In this document: positions 17,875 through 26,800 of the stretch, piece after piece
Layout of the letters: each line of letters begins with the position of its first letter
Position numbering within the stretch: position 1 is the stretch's first letter
Assembly: GCA_963739235.1 (NCBI GenBank)
Contig: CAVTZY010000032.1
Coordinates: 186,001 to 250,000, forward strand
Origin: JAFNAG01 sp963739235
GTDB taxonomy: Bacteria > Acidobacteriota > UBA6911
Direction of reading: 5' to 3'
DNA: 64,000 nt
Notes under the pieces: model-generated
The model's database searches: none
What the model saw: only the letters and a program-made list of their open reading frames with translations
Told to the model about the DNA's origin: nothing
Made by a program: the position numbers and the translations under genes

Positions 17875-17920
17875 GGCGGCACAGGGAAGATTTCCGTAGA
17901 GCGCGATACCACCTCTGCGG

Positions 17921-18107
17921 CTAGATCTCTTCCTCTCCCTCCATCACCTGCTGGCCTTTGTAGTAACCGCATTTCGGAGCAGGCCTGATGAGGCATCTTC
18001 GGTTCCAGACACTGCGGACAAACGCCCGGAGTGACAGGATGCAGGAAATCGTGCGCCCGGCGCTTGCCTCGGCGCGCTTTGGAATGTCTTCGTTTTGGGT
18101 TTGGCAT
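17921..18107 (-). CDS. rpmF: 50S ribosomal protein L32 (one frameshift)
   Basis: 'MPNPKRRHSKARRGKRRAHD' and 'CPQCLEPKMPHQAC' are unmistakable L32. After that cysteine the frame is lost. Removing one A from the AAA run near 17976 gives 'CSECGYYKGQQVMEGEEEI' and a stop at 17921-17923. This restores the second CxxC half of the zinc ribbon and a normal length of about 61 residues. The uncorrected frame runs on to 17871 as non-homologous sequence overlapping plsX. L32 is rarely dispensable, so a sequence error is likely. Confidence 0.88.
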
Positions 18108-18200
18108 AAATACGGTCTCCCACCTTACCTACAAAATAATCCAAAAGCCGGCCGCCGTTCCAGCGCTGCTCGCTCGGGCATTCGCGGCTGTTCCGACGGC

Positions 18201-18728
18201 TTATTTACTCAATTTGCTGCGGAAATCCCGAAGCACGGCAAGCCTGGAATCTGTCGCATCAATCTTGCATGGGCACGGACATTCATTCAGGTCCGCCCCG
18301 CAGGATGGGCAAAGCCCGCGGCAAGCCTCTCGGCAAACATATTTCATCGGCATCAACAACTCAATCTGTTCAAGCACCATGAGGTCGACATCCAGGGCAA
18401 TGCCATCATAGTATCCGACGCCCATGTCCTCATATTTCAGCTCGACTTCCTCATCCGGCTTCCACCCGGACTGAGGCAGGTAGCTCAGGTCAAAGCGCGC
18501 CTCCACCCGAGATGAGTATTCCTTCAGGCACCTGGAACACTGATAGCGTATCGCCGTCTGAACCGACCCGTCGACGCGTAGGTCTTTCCCTCTGTGAGTC
18601 AGGATGAAATCCGTGGCCACGGGCTCTTCCAGGGTAGCATCGTCATGCTTGAACTGCAGCTCACCGACGGCATACAAATGCTGGATATGCAGCGGCTCCT
18701 GTTTCAAGCGCTCGATTTCGATGAACAC
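18201..18728 (-). CDS. yceD: YceD/DUF177-family protein
   Basis: 175 residues. The middle has a CxxC pair ('YQCSRCLKEYSSRVEARFDLSYLP') and the C-terminal part has 'CREACRGLCPSCGADLNECPC', the cysteine-rich end typical of DUF177. The family almost always precedes rpmF, as it does here. In bacteria and plastids it has been tied to 23S rRNA or ribosome accumulation; the exact role is open. The promoter at 18761-18788 drives it and probably rpmF and plsX. Confidence 0.9.
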   Translation of the reverse strand: MFIEIERLKQEPLHIQHLYAVGELQFKHDDATLEEPVATDFILTHRGKDLRVDGSVQTAIRYQCSRCLKEYSSRVEARFDLSYLPQSGWKPDEEVELKYEDMGVGYYDGIALDVDLMVLEQIELLMPMKYVCREACRGLCPSCGADLNECPCPCKIDATDSRLAVLRDFRSKLSK

Positions 18729-18760
18729 GTGCCAGGCTCCTACTCTGGACGAAGGTGCTA

Positions 18761-18788
18761 ATTATATAAGGGACGCCCCTCTTGTCAA
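18761..18788 (-). promoter_or_regulatory. Sigma-70 promoter of the yceD-rpmF-plsX cluster
   Basis: Read on the minus strand: a consensus -35 TTGACA (18783-18788), a 16-base spacer and a consensus -10 TATAAT (18761-18766), 32 bases upstream of the yceD start. Both hexamers are perfect. Confidence 0.85.
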
Positions 18789-18843
18789 GGCTACGAAACT
18801 ACAAGCACTTACGGGGCTCCTCGCGCTATCGTCCGCGGCGTGC

Positions 18844-19593
18844 TTACTTTCCGGAGCCAGTTTGAAGACGGCTCAATTCCTGAAAAACCAGCGACTGCAG
18901 CATCCCCCCGGCACCCGAAGCCTGAGCTTCTTGCAGGATCTTCAGAGCCTCGTCGCGCTTCCCCATCGCCATATAGGTGCGAGAAACGTCGATTAAAAGA
19001 TCTTCCCTGGGAAGATCGCACTGAGGATCCTTCAGCATCGTCTGCAGGATATCCAGCCCTTTCTTGGCATCCCCGCCTTCAACATAGTAGGACGCAAGAA
19101 CTTTCTTCGCCAGGTATCCGACCGTACGATCGGAGGTGTTGTTCCCAACCGCCTCGAGAGTCGCAATCGCTTCGCTCTTCTGCCCAAGCTGCTTCTGGCA
19201 GAGGCCCAGATAATAGCGCGCCATCACTCCCGTCTTGGAAGTTCCGTAACGGGAAGCCAAAGAACTGAAAATAGCGCTGGCAGCCCGGAATCTTGCTTCC
19301 TCGCTGCGGAATACGGGCGTCGGCCCTGAAGCATAAGGATCGTCTTTGGCGTTCACGGCATCCACGGTCCCGTGATAGTAATCCATGCCCTTGGCCAACT
19401 CCTGTTGGGCGCTGTTATCACGAGCATCGAGATACCGAAAGCCGAAATAAGCCCCAAGGAGAGCCAGCAGCACCCCGGCGCCGGCCAGGCTGATGATCTT
19501 GGCGTACGCACGCAAGAAGTCCACCGTGCTGATTAGTGCATCATGGATTGGATCCGCGGAGATTTCTTTTCGAGTCAGCTTAGTAGTGCCCAC
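18844..19593 (-). CDS. TPR protein with one N-terminal membrane helix (YfgM/Tol-Pal-like)
   Basis: 249 residues. A single membrane helix (about residues 33-53, 'IISLAGAGVLLALLGAYFGF') is followed by an extracytoplasmic region of TPR-like helix pairs ('GVMARYYLGLCQKQLGQKSE', 'DLLIDVSRTYMAMGKRDEALKILQEA'). The layout resembles YfgM-type tetratricopeptide proteins that accompany the secretion or outer-membrane assembly machinery, but no specific partner gene is near. It ends 115 bases before the yceD start, so it is probably a separate transcript. Confidence 0.8.
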   Translation of the reverse strand: MGTTKLTRKEISADPIHDALISTVDFLRAYAKIISLAGAGVLLALLGAYFGFRYLDARDNSAQQELAKGMDYYHGTVDAVNAKDDPYASGPTPVFRSEEARFRAASAIFSSLASRYGTSKTGVMARYYLGLCQKQLGQKSEAIATLEAVGNNTSDRTVGYLAKKVLASYYVEGGDAKKGLDILQTMLKDPQCDLPREDLLIDVSRTYMAMGKRDEALKILQEAQASGAGGMLQSLVFQELSRLQTGSGK

Positions 19594-19931
19594 AACACCT
19601 TCCTAGTCACCTGTTAGAATTTAGGACAAGCCAAAGAATATAACATAGCACCACTGCTTGGCGCAATTTTGATCCTTCCATGGAAATTTATGGTACAATT
19701 TCGCCACCTGATGCGCGCTGACGACGCGTGTCGTCAAAAAATATGGCCGCAGAATGATGGAAGATCGCGGAGGCTTGCCTGAAGCCTATCAAAACCTGAC
19801 CCAGGGCAATATTGGGTTCTCATTCACAGGGTGTTCGCGAAGTGGTACCATAGAGAATGCACCTGCTAGAGCAATGCGGCATGGGGAGAGCATCCACCCC
19901 TATTTGCCGATCGCTTCTCGGGAGGGCGAAA
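19594..19931. other. Divergent intergenic region
   Basis: About 340 bases between the leftward TPR gene and the rightward receiver gene. A TACAAT (19694-19699) preceded by TTGATC (19669-19674) with a long 19-base spacer could be a weak promoter for the receiver gene. No gene or structured RNA was recognised. Confidence 0.4.
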
Positions 19932-20333
19932 ATGGCTGCCGAAAGCAACAGCACAGAAACGATCCTTATCGTAGAAGATGAATCTCCAGTACTGGACATG
20001 GTCACGAGCATACTGAAGAGCAAAGGCTACGGAGTGCTGCGCGCCCAAAACGGTGATGAAGCCCTGCAGATCGGCAGGGAGTTTGCCGGCAAGATTGACT
20101 TGGTATTAACCGATATCGTCATGCCCGGTATGAGCGGCGGCGAGGTTGTTCGGCAGCTCCAGCAGCTGAAGCCTGAAATTCACGCATTGTACATGTCGGG
20201 GTATACCAAGTATACCGTCGTCGGTCCCGGCACCCTCGAGAGTGTAAAATCCTTCATATGGAAGCCATTTTCCCCTGCCGAATTGCTGGGCAAAGTGCGT
20301 GAAGTCCTAGACAGCCCGGTTGATATCCTCTGA
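19932..20333 (+). CDS. Single-domain response regulator (CheY-like receiver)
   Basis: 133 residues from ATG 19932, which has GGAGGG a few bases upstream; an earlier in-frame start at 19857 would add an unlikely tail. Receiver features are present: the acidic pair in 'ILIVEDES', the phosphoacceptor Asp61 in 'DLVLTDIVMPGMSG', Ser/Thr in 'LYMSGYT' and the conserved Lys in 'FIWKPFS'. There is no output domain. Sequences such as 'LYMSGYT' resemble the receivers fused to hybrid kinases, like the one at 32721-35153. No kinase is adjacent. Confidence 0.9.
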   Translation: MAAESNSTETILIVEDESPVLDMVTSILKSKGYGVLRAQNGDEALQIGREFAGKIDLVLTDIVMPGMSGGEVVRQLQQLKPEIHALYMSGYTKYTVVGPGTLESVKSFIWKPFSPAELLGKVREVLDSPVDIL

Positions 20334-20676
20334 AATCAGGATGCCCGCCCCACGCATCCTCCGTTCTGCCCCGCTTCGTGTCCTTGGTTGTGGCTGGCTC
20401 TTGCACACGCCGAATCGTTAATCGCCGCACCGCAGGAGCGATTGCGATTTGGTTGAACGATACCCGCAGAAACTGGTATACTAAAGGGTTGTATTCCGGC
20501 AACATCCACGGCATTTGCGCTGTTGGTGGATAAAATTCGCGGGTCATGGCAACGATGGACCCATGCACGAGGCGGCAGGCACAGCATGAAGCGGATCATA
20601 ATGTTGCCGGCTGTCGAGCCCGCTGTCTTTTTATGTGCCTGACAACAAATAGCCGAATCTGGCTGAGGTAGGTATC
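20334..20676. other. Intergenic region upstream of the NYN-LOTUS gene
   Basis: About 340 bases without a credible gene. It holds the promoter at 20453-20482. Confidence 0.5.
20453..20482 (+). promoter_or_regulatory. Sigma-70-type promoter for the NYN-LOTUS gene
   Basis: TTGAAC (20453-20458), an 18-base spacer and TATACT (20477-20482), about 195 bases before the TTG start at 20677. This gives a long leader in which I see no known riboswitch. Confidence 0.6.
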
Positions 20677-22197
20677 TTGAGTGAAGAACGTTTAAAGATC
20701 GCTGTCTTTATTGATTTCGACAACATCGAGATCGGAGTAAAGAAAACGCTGAACAGGCACTTCGATGTCGGACAGGTGCTGGAAGCCATCAAGGAACGCG
20801 GAGAGGTGGTGACCAAAATTGCTTACGGGGATTGGAAGCACGCCGCCGATTACAGCCGCGCACTTACGCAGCATGCCGTCCATATGGTCCAGCGCAATCT
20901 CACGCCGGGAGGCGATAAGAATGGCGCCGATATCACGCTAGCCCTGGATGCACTCGAGATGGCATTCACGAGGAGTCACATTAACGCCTTCGTAATCGTA
21001 GGCGGCGACAGCGATTTCATCGCGCTCGTGGAAAAGCTGAAGCAGTATGACAAGATGGTCTTCGTGGTAGGAGGGCGTTCCTTTACCAGCACCATCCTGC
21101 AAAAGAACTGCCACGAGTTTATCGCCTATGAGAATTTGATAGGAATCCAGCCCGTCGTGCGCAAGGCGGCAGGAAGGGCGCCGGCAGTCAGCACTGCCCA
21201 ATTGCGCGACGCTTTGCCTCCTCTGCGCCGCGCACTCGAAGTCCTGGCCGACCGGGAAGTGTCACCGCAGCTCGGACTGCTGAAGAGCACCCTGCTGCAG
21301 CTCGATTCCACCTTCTCAGAACGCAATTACGGGGCACATTCCTTCCGTGAGTTTATCCAGAAGATGGCCAATGCGGGGTTTGTCAACCTTAAGCACGTGG
21401 ATCGAAGCCTGCTGGTCGAGCTGAAGGAAGCTGAGAACGTGCAGCCGCCGGCTGCATTGCCGACCGCCCTACATCACGAGCTTGAGGAGGAACCGGCTCC
21501 CCTCCATCCCAAACACGCAGCGCATCCTTCTCACAGGGAGACCGCCATATTGACTGCCGATGAACCGGGCCCTTCCACCGCAAGCGAATCGACGCCGCTT
21601 CCTCCCCAGGATAATGCATCGGCTCCTGCGTCAGGTGCAGGCGCAGTTTCTGCGGTGCGGCAGATTCTCGAGCAATTGGGATCCAAGCCGCACTGGCCGA
21701 TGTATCTGCGCAGTTTTAAGCACTTCCTCCGGTCCGCTGATCCGACATTCGATGAGAGACGTTTCGGCCTTTCCAGTATTCACGACCTGGCGCGACAAGC
21801 ACAGCGGGAGGGCCTGCTGCGGATCGAGCGAAACCGTCAGGGAATACTTCGCATCTATCCCGGCGACCAATTCCCGCAAGCTGGACAAACCAGGACGTTG
21901 CTCGGGGTCGAGACTCTTGCTTCTGTTGAGACTCCGGTTCTCGAGCCGGAAGAAACTTTCGTCGCCGGCATCCCGCCGATTCCCGAGCCTCCGATGGAGG
22001 CTGTAGCCGAGGTTCCATTCGAAGGCCCGGCAGAAGAACCACCGCGGGAGGAACCAGTGGTTGCCACGGAGGAAAAACCGAAACGCAGACGAGCCACAAG
22101 AGCAACGTCATCGACGCGCATCCGCAGGACGCCGGCTGGGAAGCCGCGAACGTCGAAAAAGGCGCCGAGGCCAGGCAGCCTGGTACCCGACGCATAG
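20677..22197 (+). CDS. NYN-domain (LabA/DUF88-type) putative ribonuclease with two LOTUS-like domains
   Basis: 506 residues. The N-terminal NYN/PIN-like domain (about 5-160) has the acidic clusters 'AVFIDFDNIEIG', 'NGADITLALDALEM' and 'FVIVGGDSDFIALVEKLK'. Two winged-helix OST-HTH/LOTUS-like domains follow (about 172-250 and 325-395), both with the 'FDERRFG/FSERNYGAHSF-x-E' pattern. An acidic Pro-rich stretch and a very basic Lys/Arg/Thr/Pro tail (about 465-506) end the protein. NYN domains are usually metal-dependent RNases and LOTUS domains bind RNA, so an RNA-processing role is inferred. The start is TTG, with GAGGT 8 bases upstream; no in-frame ATG is near. Confidence 0.87.
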   Translation: MSEERLKIAVFIDFDNIEIGVKKTLNRHFDVGQVLEAIKERGEVVTKIAYGDWKHAADYSRALTQHAVHMVQRNLTPGGDKNGADITLALDALEMAFTRSHINAFVIVGGDSDFIALVEKLKQYDKMVFVVGGRSFTSTILQKNCHEFIAYENLIGIQPVVRKAAGRAPAVSTAQLRDALPPLRRALEVLADREVSPQLGLLKSTLLQLDSTFSERNYGAHSFREFIQKMANAGFVNLKHVDRSLLVELKEAENVQPPAALPTALHHELEEEPAPLHPKHAAHPSHRETAILTADEPGPSTASESTPLPPQDNASAPASGAGAVSAVRQILEQLGSKPHWPMYLRSFKHFLRSADPTFDERRFGLSSIHDLARQAQREGLLRIERNRQGILRIYPGDQFPQAGQTRTLLGVETLASVETPVLEPEETFVAGIPPIPEPPMEAVAEVPFEGPAEEPPREEPVVATEEKPKRRRATRATSSTRIRRTPAGKPRTSKKAPRPGSLVPDA

Positions 22198-22304
22198 ATC
22201 GCTTTACGAGCGTTCCGGTTTGTACCGCTCCGCTCCTACCCTAATTGCTTTTCCAGAGGTATAATTCCGACGTCCGTGTAGTATGCGCGGCGCGGCGAAC
22301 CAGC

Positions 22305-22355
22305 TGACGAATGACGAGGGGCGCATCAGCAAGATCAGGCTCTCTTCATTCGTCA
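22305..22355. promoter_or_regulatory. Perfect 10-base inverted repeat upstream of gdhA
   Basis: TGACGAATGA (22305-22314) and TCATTCGTCA (22346-22355) are exact inverted copies 31 bases apart. They lie just before an AT-rich stretch (TTTATTATAAACAGTTATAA) that could contain the gdhA -10 region. This could be a regulator-binding pair or a hairpin. Confidence 0.4.
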
Positions 22356-22446
22356 ATCATTTTATTATAAACAGTTATAAAAAAAGCCCTTATGATTTCG
22401 AATGACTCGAGCCCGCGCCAGGCTTGGGAGGTCGGTGGAGAAAACT

Positions 22447-23733
22447 ATGAGCGATAAGTCTTTTAGCGCGTTTCAGATGGCACAAACACAGTTTGACCTG
22501 ATTGCCGAAAAACTCAGCCTGGACAGCGCCACCAAAGAGCTGCTGCGCAATCCGATGCGGGAATACCATTTCAATATTCCCGTGCGCATGGACGATGGCG
22601 GCGTAAAGGTTTTTCGTGGATTCCGCGTCCAGCACAACGATGCTCGTGGACCCTCGAAGGGCGGCATCCGTTTCCATCCTCAGGAAACAGTGGACACGGT
22701 CCGGGCTCTGTCAATGTGGATGACCTGGAAGTGCGCCGTGGTTGATATCCCTCTCGGCGGGGCCAAGGGCGGAGTCATTTGCGATCCGCACAATCTCAGC
22801 CAGCGGGAGCAGGAGGCGATCTGCCGCGGTTGGGTTCGCCAGGTGGCGAGGAATGTTGGGCCTCTTTCCGATGTGCCGGCGCCGGACGTTATGACGAACG
22901 CCCAACACATGCTCTGGATGCTCGACGAATTTGAGGCGATCCACGGCGGCAAGTTCCCCGGTTTCATCACCGGCAAGCCTGTGGGGATGGGTGGTTCGTT
23001 GGGACGGACCGAGGCCACAGGATTTGGCGTCGTCTACACGTTGCGCGAGGCGCTTCGAGAGCTCGGCATTAATATCGAAAAGACCACTGCCAGCGTTCAG
23101 GGCTTCGGCAACGTCGCCCAGTATGCGATCCGCCTCTATCAGCAGATGGGAGGAAAGGTGATCTGCGTATCCTCCTGGGATCAGAATGATCAAACCTCGT
23201 ACTCGTTCAAGCTCGCCGGCGGAGTCGACGTCGACGCCCTCCTGGGTATCACCGACCGTTTTGGCGGCATCGACAAGGAGAAGGCGAAGAAGCTTGGTTA
23301 TGAAGTCCTCCCCGGCGGCGCCTGGCTGGAACAGAACGTGGATATCCTGCTTCCTGCCGCTTTGGAAAACCAGATCACGGGCGAAAATATCGGCAGGATT
23401 CAGCCCAAGGTGAGGGTGATCGCTGAAGGCGCCAATGGGCCGACCACACCCGAAGCCGACGCGGTTTTGAAGGAACGTGGCATTTTCATGATCCCCGATT
23501 TCCTGGCCAATGCCGGCGGCGTAACCTGCAGCTACTTCGAGCAGGTGCAGAGCAACATGAACTTTTTCTGGGAAAAGGACGAAGTCCTCAACAAGCTGGA
23601 TGTCAAGATGACTTCTGCCTTCCACTCGGTCTACGAATTGGCGAAGAAGAACAAGCTCTATATGAGAGATGCAGCCTACGTAATCGCAATCAGCCGCGTG
23701 GCCCGAGCATGTAAAGACCGCGGTTGGGTCTAA
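22447..23733 (+). CDS. gdhA: Glutamate dehydrogenase (Glu/Leu/Phe/Val dehydrogenase family)
   Basis: 428 residues from ATG 22447, which has GGTGGAG at a good distance; an in-frame ATG at 22402 lacks this. Family segments are 'GPSKGGIRFHP', the catalytic-lysine region 'LGGAKGGVICDP', 'VPAPDVMTNAQHMLWMLDEFE', the Rossmann motif 'SVQGFGNVAQYAIRL' and 'EGANGPTTPEAD'. It interconverts glutamate and 2-oxoglutarate with NAD(P)H. The size fits the hexameric class. The next gene starts about 106 bases downstream on the same strand. Confidence 0.94.
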   Translation: MSDKSFSAFQMAQTQFDLIAEKLSLDSATKELLRNPMREYHFNIPVRMDDGGVKVFRGFRVQHNDARGPSKGGIRFHPQETVDTVRALSMWMTWKCAVVDIPLGGAKGGVICDPHNLSQREQEAICRGWVRQVARNVGPLSDVPAPDVMTNAQHMLWMLDEFEAIHGGKFPGFITGKPVGMGGSLGRTEATGFGVVYTLREALRELGINIEKTTASVQGFGNVAQYAIRLYQQMGGKVICVSSWDQNDQTSYSFKLAGGVDVDALLGITDRFGGIDKEKAKKLGYEVLPGGAWLEQNVDILLPAALENQITGENIGRIQPKVRVIAEGANGPTTPEADAVLKERGIFMIPDFLANAGGVTCSYFEQVQSNMNFFWEKDEVLNKLDVKMTSAFHSVYELAKKNKLYMRDAAYVIAISRVARACKDRGWV

Positions 23734-23787
23734 AATTCCGGCCGCCAACCACCGGCATCCGACATCCAACCTATCCATATTTTCTGG

Positions 23788-23820
23788 AGAGGTCGGAGGT
23801 CGAAAGTCGGAGGTCGGGAG
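23788..23820 (+). repeat. Short tandem AGGTCGGAGGTCG repeat
   Basis: Roughly four direct copies of a GGTCGGA/GGTCGAAA unit lie just before the next coding region. They are the same sort of low-complexity intergenic repeat as at 27032 and 13078, but with another unit. Confidence 0.5.
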
Positions 23821-23839
23821 CCGTGGGTTGGGCAATACC

Positions 23840-26800
23840 ATGCAGGAACCTGCGAACGAAGTCACCGCGCCCCTCGACAAGGTCATGCGCGTGCTGCAAG
23901 AGCGCGCCAGAGAACTGAAGTCCATCTACACGATTGATGAGATCCTCCAATCGGACAAGCCCTTCCCTGAACTGCTGTGCTTGATCACCGAAGCCATTCC
24001 CACAGGTTGGCAATACCCCGAATACTGCCAGGCAAAAATCGTCTTTCGTAACCAGACCTTTTGCATGCCCGGCTTCTACGAAACCCGGTGGGTCCAAAGA
24101 GCGCCCATCTTCGTCCAGGGAGAGGAGGTTGGCAGTATCGCGGTCGCCTACAACCGTCAGTTGCCGGGAGCCGACGAAGGACCGTTCCTGAAAGAAGAGC
24201 GCCAGCTCATCAAGACGATCGCGGAGAGAATCGGCCAGGCGGTGCTGCAACGAAGTCTGGTGGATGCCGGGTACCTCAGGCAGTGGAACGCGGCGGCGGC
24301 TGAAGCCGCGCGGCAGGAGTGGCGCATCATTCTTGACCTGCTCAAGACGACCGATCTGAACCTCTTCAAGCAGATCGCGCGCAAGCTGCTTAATTACCTG
24401 GCGGTCAATGGCATTGGGGCGGCCAAGGATCTATTGCGCTCATTGTCGGGCGCCCGCGAACAGGACGAGACTCTTTACGATGAAAACCGGCCCCTGCAAA
24501 AGACCGAAGCGAAAGACCTCGAATCCATCACCGAAGAAACGTTCCGCATTGCCTCAGAGCAGCTCACCGAACAGGAACTGCTCTCCCTGATTCAGGTCTG
24601 GATCAAGGAAGACCGGGTCAACTTCCTGGTTCAGGCACTCGAGACCGCCGACACTTCTCTGATCGAAATTGCCAACGCCATGGAGCGCTATCAGCATACG
24701 GGGATCAGCACACGCGAGCTGTCGATCGCAACCCAGGTTGGCTTAAAGACTTCGCTGGTGAGGCGGCTGCTCACCGATCACCTCGATTTCATCGAGACAT
24801 CACGCAAATACCTGGAAGTAGAAGATTTTTTCGACATCCTGAAGCACACCATCCTGATTCCGAAGAGTCACGGTAAACTGGGAGGCAAGACCAGCGGCCT
24901 GTTCCTGGCCTCGCGTATCCTCAGAGGTGCAAAAGAATATTCCGATCTGCTGACCGACATCCGCATTCCGAAGACGTGGTACCTCCCGTCGGACATGCTC
25001 CTTCACTTCCTCGCGTACAACAACCTCGATGATGTCTACAACTGGAAATACCTCGACATCGACCAGATCCGGGAGGAATACCCCCACATTCTCCAGGTCT
25101 TCAAGAGTTCGCGCTTTCCACCCGACATTCTTCAGGGAATCTCGAATGCGCTGGATGATTTCGGCGACACGCCGCTGATCGTGAGGAGCTCGAGTCTGCT
25201 CGAAGATCGCATGGGTGCGGCCTTCTCCGGAAAGTACAAAAGCCTGTTTCTTGCCAACCAGGGCGAAAGGGCCGATCGCCTCGCCGCGCTGCTCGATGCG
25301 CTTGCCGAGGTCTACGCCTCGATCTTCAGTCCGGATCCGATTCAATACCGTGCAGAAAGAGGCTTGCTCGACCAGCACGAAGAGATGGGGATCATGATTC
25401 AGCAGGTGGTCGGCACTCGGGTGGGGCACTACTTCTTCCCCGCTTTTTCAGGGGTCGGCTTCTCCAACAACGAGTTCCGCTGGTCGCCACGAATCAAGCG
25501 CGAGGACGGCTTGCTGCGCCTCGTGCCGGGTCTCGGCACGCGCGCCGTCGATCGTGTGGCCGATGATTTTCCTATCCTGGTGGCGCCCGGGCAACCCAAC
25601 CTGCGCGTCAACGTGACGCCTGAGGAAACTCTGCGATACGCCCCCAAGAAGATCGATGTGATCGATCTCAAAGAAAACTCATTTCGGACGATGGATCTGA
25701 GGGATTTGCTGGCGGAGGTCGGGCCGGAGTATCCGGCGATTGCCCAGCTCATCTCCGTTTATGAAGACGGCCGCATTCGCACTCCCATGCTGATGGATAT
25801 CGACTTTGCCAAAGACGATGTGGTCGTCACTTTTGAAGGCCTGGTCAGTCGAACTCCGTTGATCACGCAGATGAAGAGCCTTTTTGCGGTGTTGCGGAAT
25901 ACCATGCGCACACCGGTCGACATCGAGTTCGCCAGCGACGGCAGCAACTTCTATCTGCTCCAGTGCCGGCCCCAGAGCAATTCGCTGGACAGCACACCCT
26001 CTCCCATCCCGAGAGACGTTCCCGAAAGTCAGATTGTATTCTCCGCCAATCGGTACGTGTCCAACGGCAAGACTCCCAACGTCACCCACATCGTCTACGT
26101 CGATCCCGATGGCTATGCCAATCTCCCAAGCCTGGCCGACCTGCAGGCCGTAGGCCGTGCCGTGAGCAACCTGAACAAGATTCTCCCCAAGCGCAGATTT
26201 ATCCTCATGGGACCGGGCCGCTGGGGCAGCCGGGGCGATATCAAGCTTGGCGTCAGCGTCACCTATTCGGATATCAACAACACGTCCATTCTGATCGAAA
26301 TGGCGCGCAAGACGGGAGGGTATGCCCCCGACCTTTCATTCGGCACGCACTTTTTCCAAGATCTTGTCGAATCGGGCATCCGTTACCTCCCGCTCTATCC
26401 CGATGATGCCGGCATCATATTCCGGGAGTCATTCCTGAAAAACTCCCCGAACATGCTGCCCATCCTGCTGCCTGAGTACGCCCATCTGGCTCCTACGGTT
26501 CGTGTCATCGACGTGCCGCGAACCACCGGGGGACGCGTCCTTCGAGTCCTCATGAATGCGGAACTCGAGGAAGCTGTGGGCATGCTTGTAACCCCGGGAG
26601 AACTGGAACCATTGCCGCCGATTCAGCCGGATGCCGGCTCCCCTTCCCGGCTTCCCGACGACAATTCGCGCTGGCGCAGCCGCATGGCGCAAAAGATCGC
26701 GGCGGAGCTGGATACCTCTCGTTTCGGGGTCAAGGACGTTTATGTCATCGGCAGCACCAGGAATGGAACCGCAGGCCCTGACGCCGACATCGACCTCATT

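Noticed and set aside
17871..17920. Extended C-terminal frame of rpmF overlapping plsX
   Set aside because: It is the continuation after the A-run frameshift and matches no L32; the corrected frame stops at 17921-17923.
22711..23925. Minus-strand frame of 404 codons over glutamate dehydrogenase
   Set aside because: Shadow of gdhA; no family features and it runs across the next gene start.
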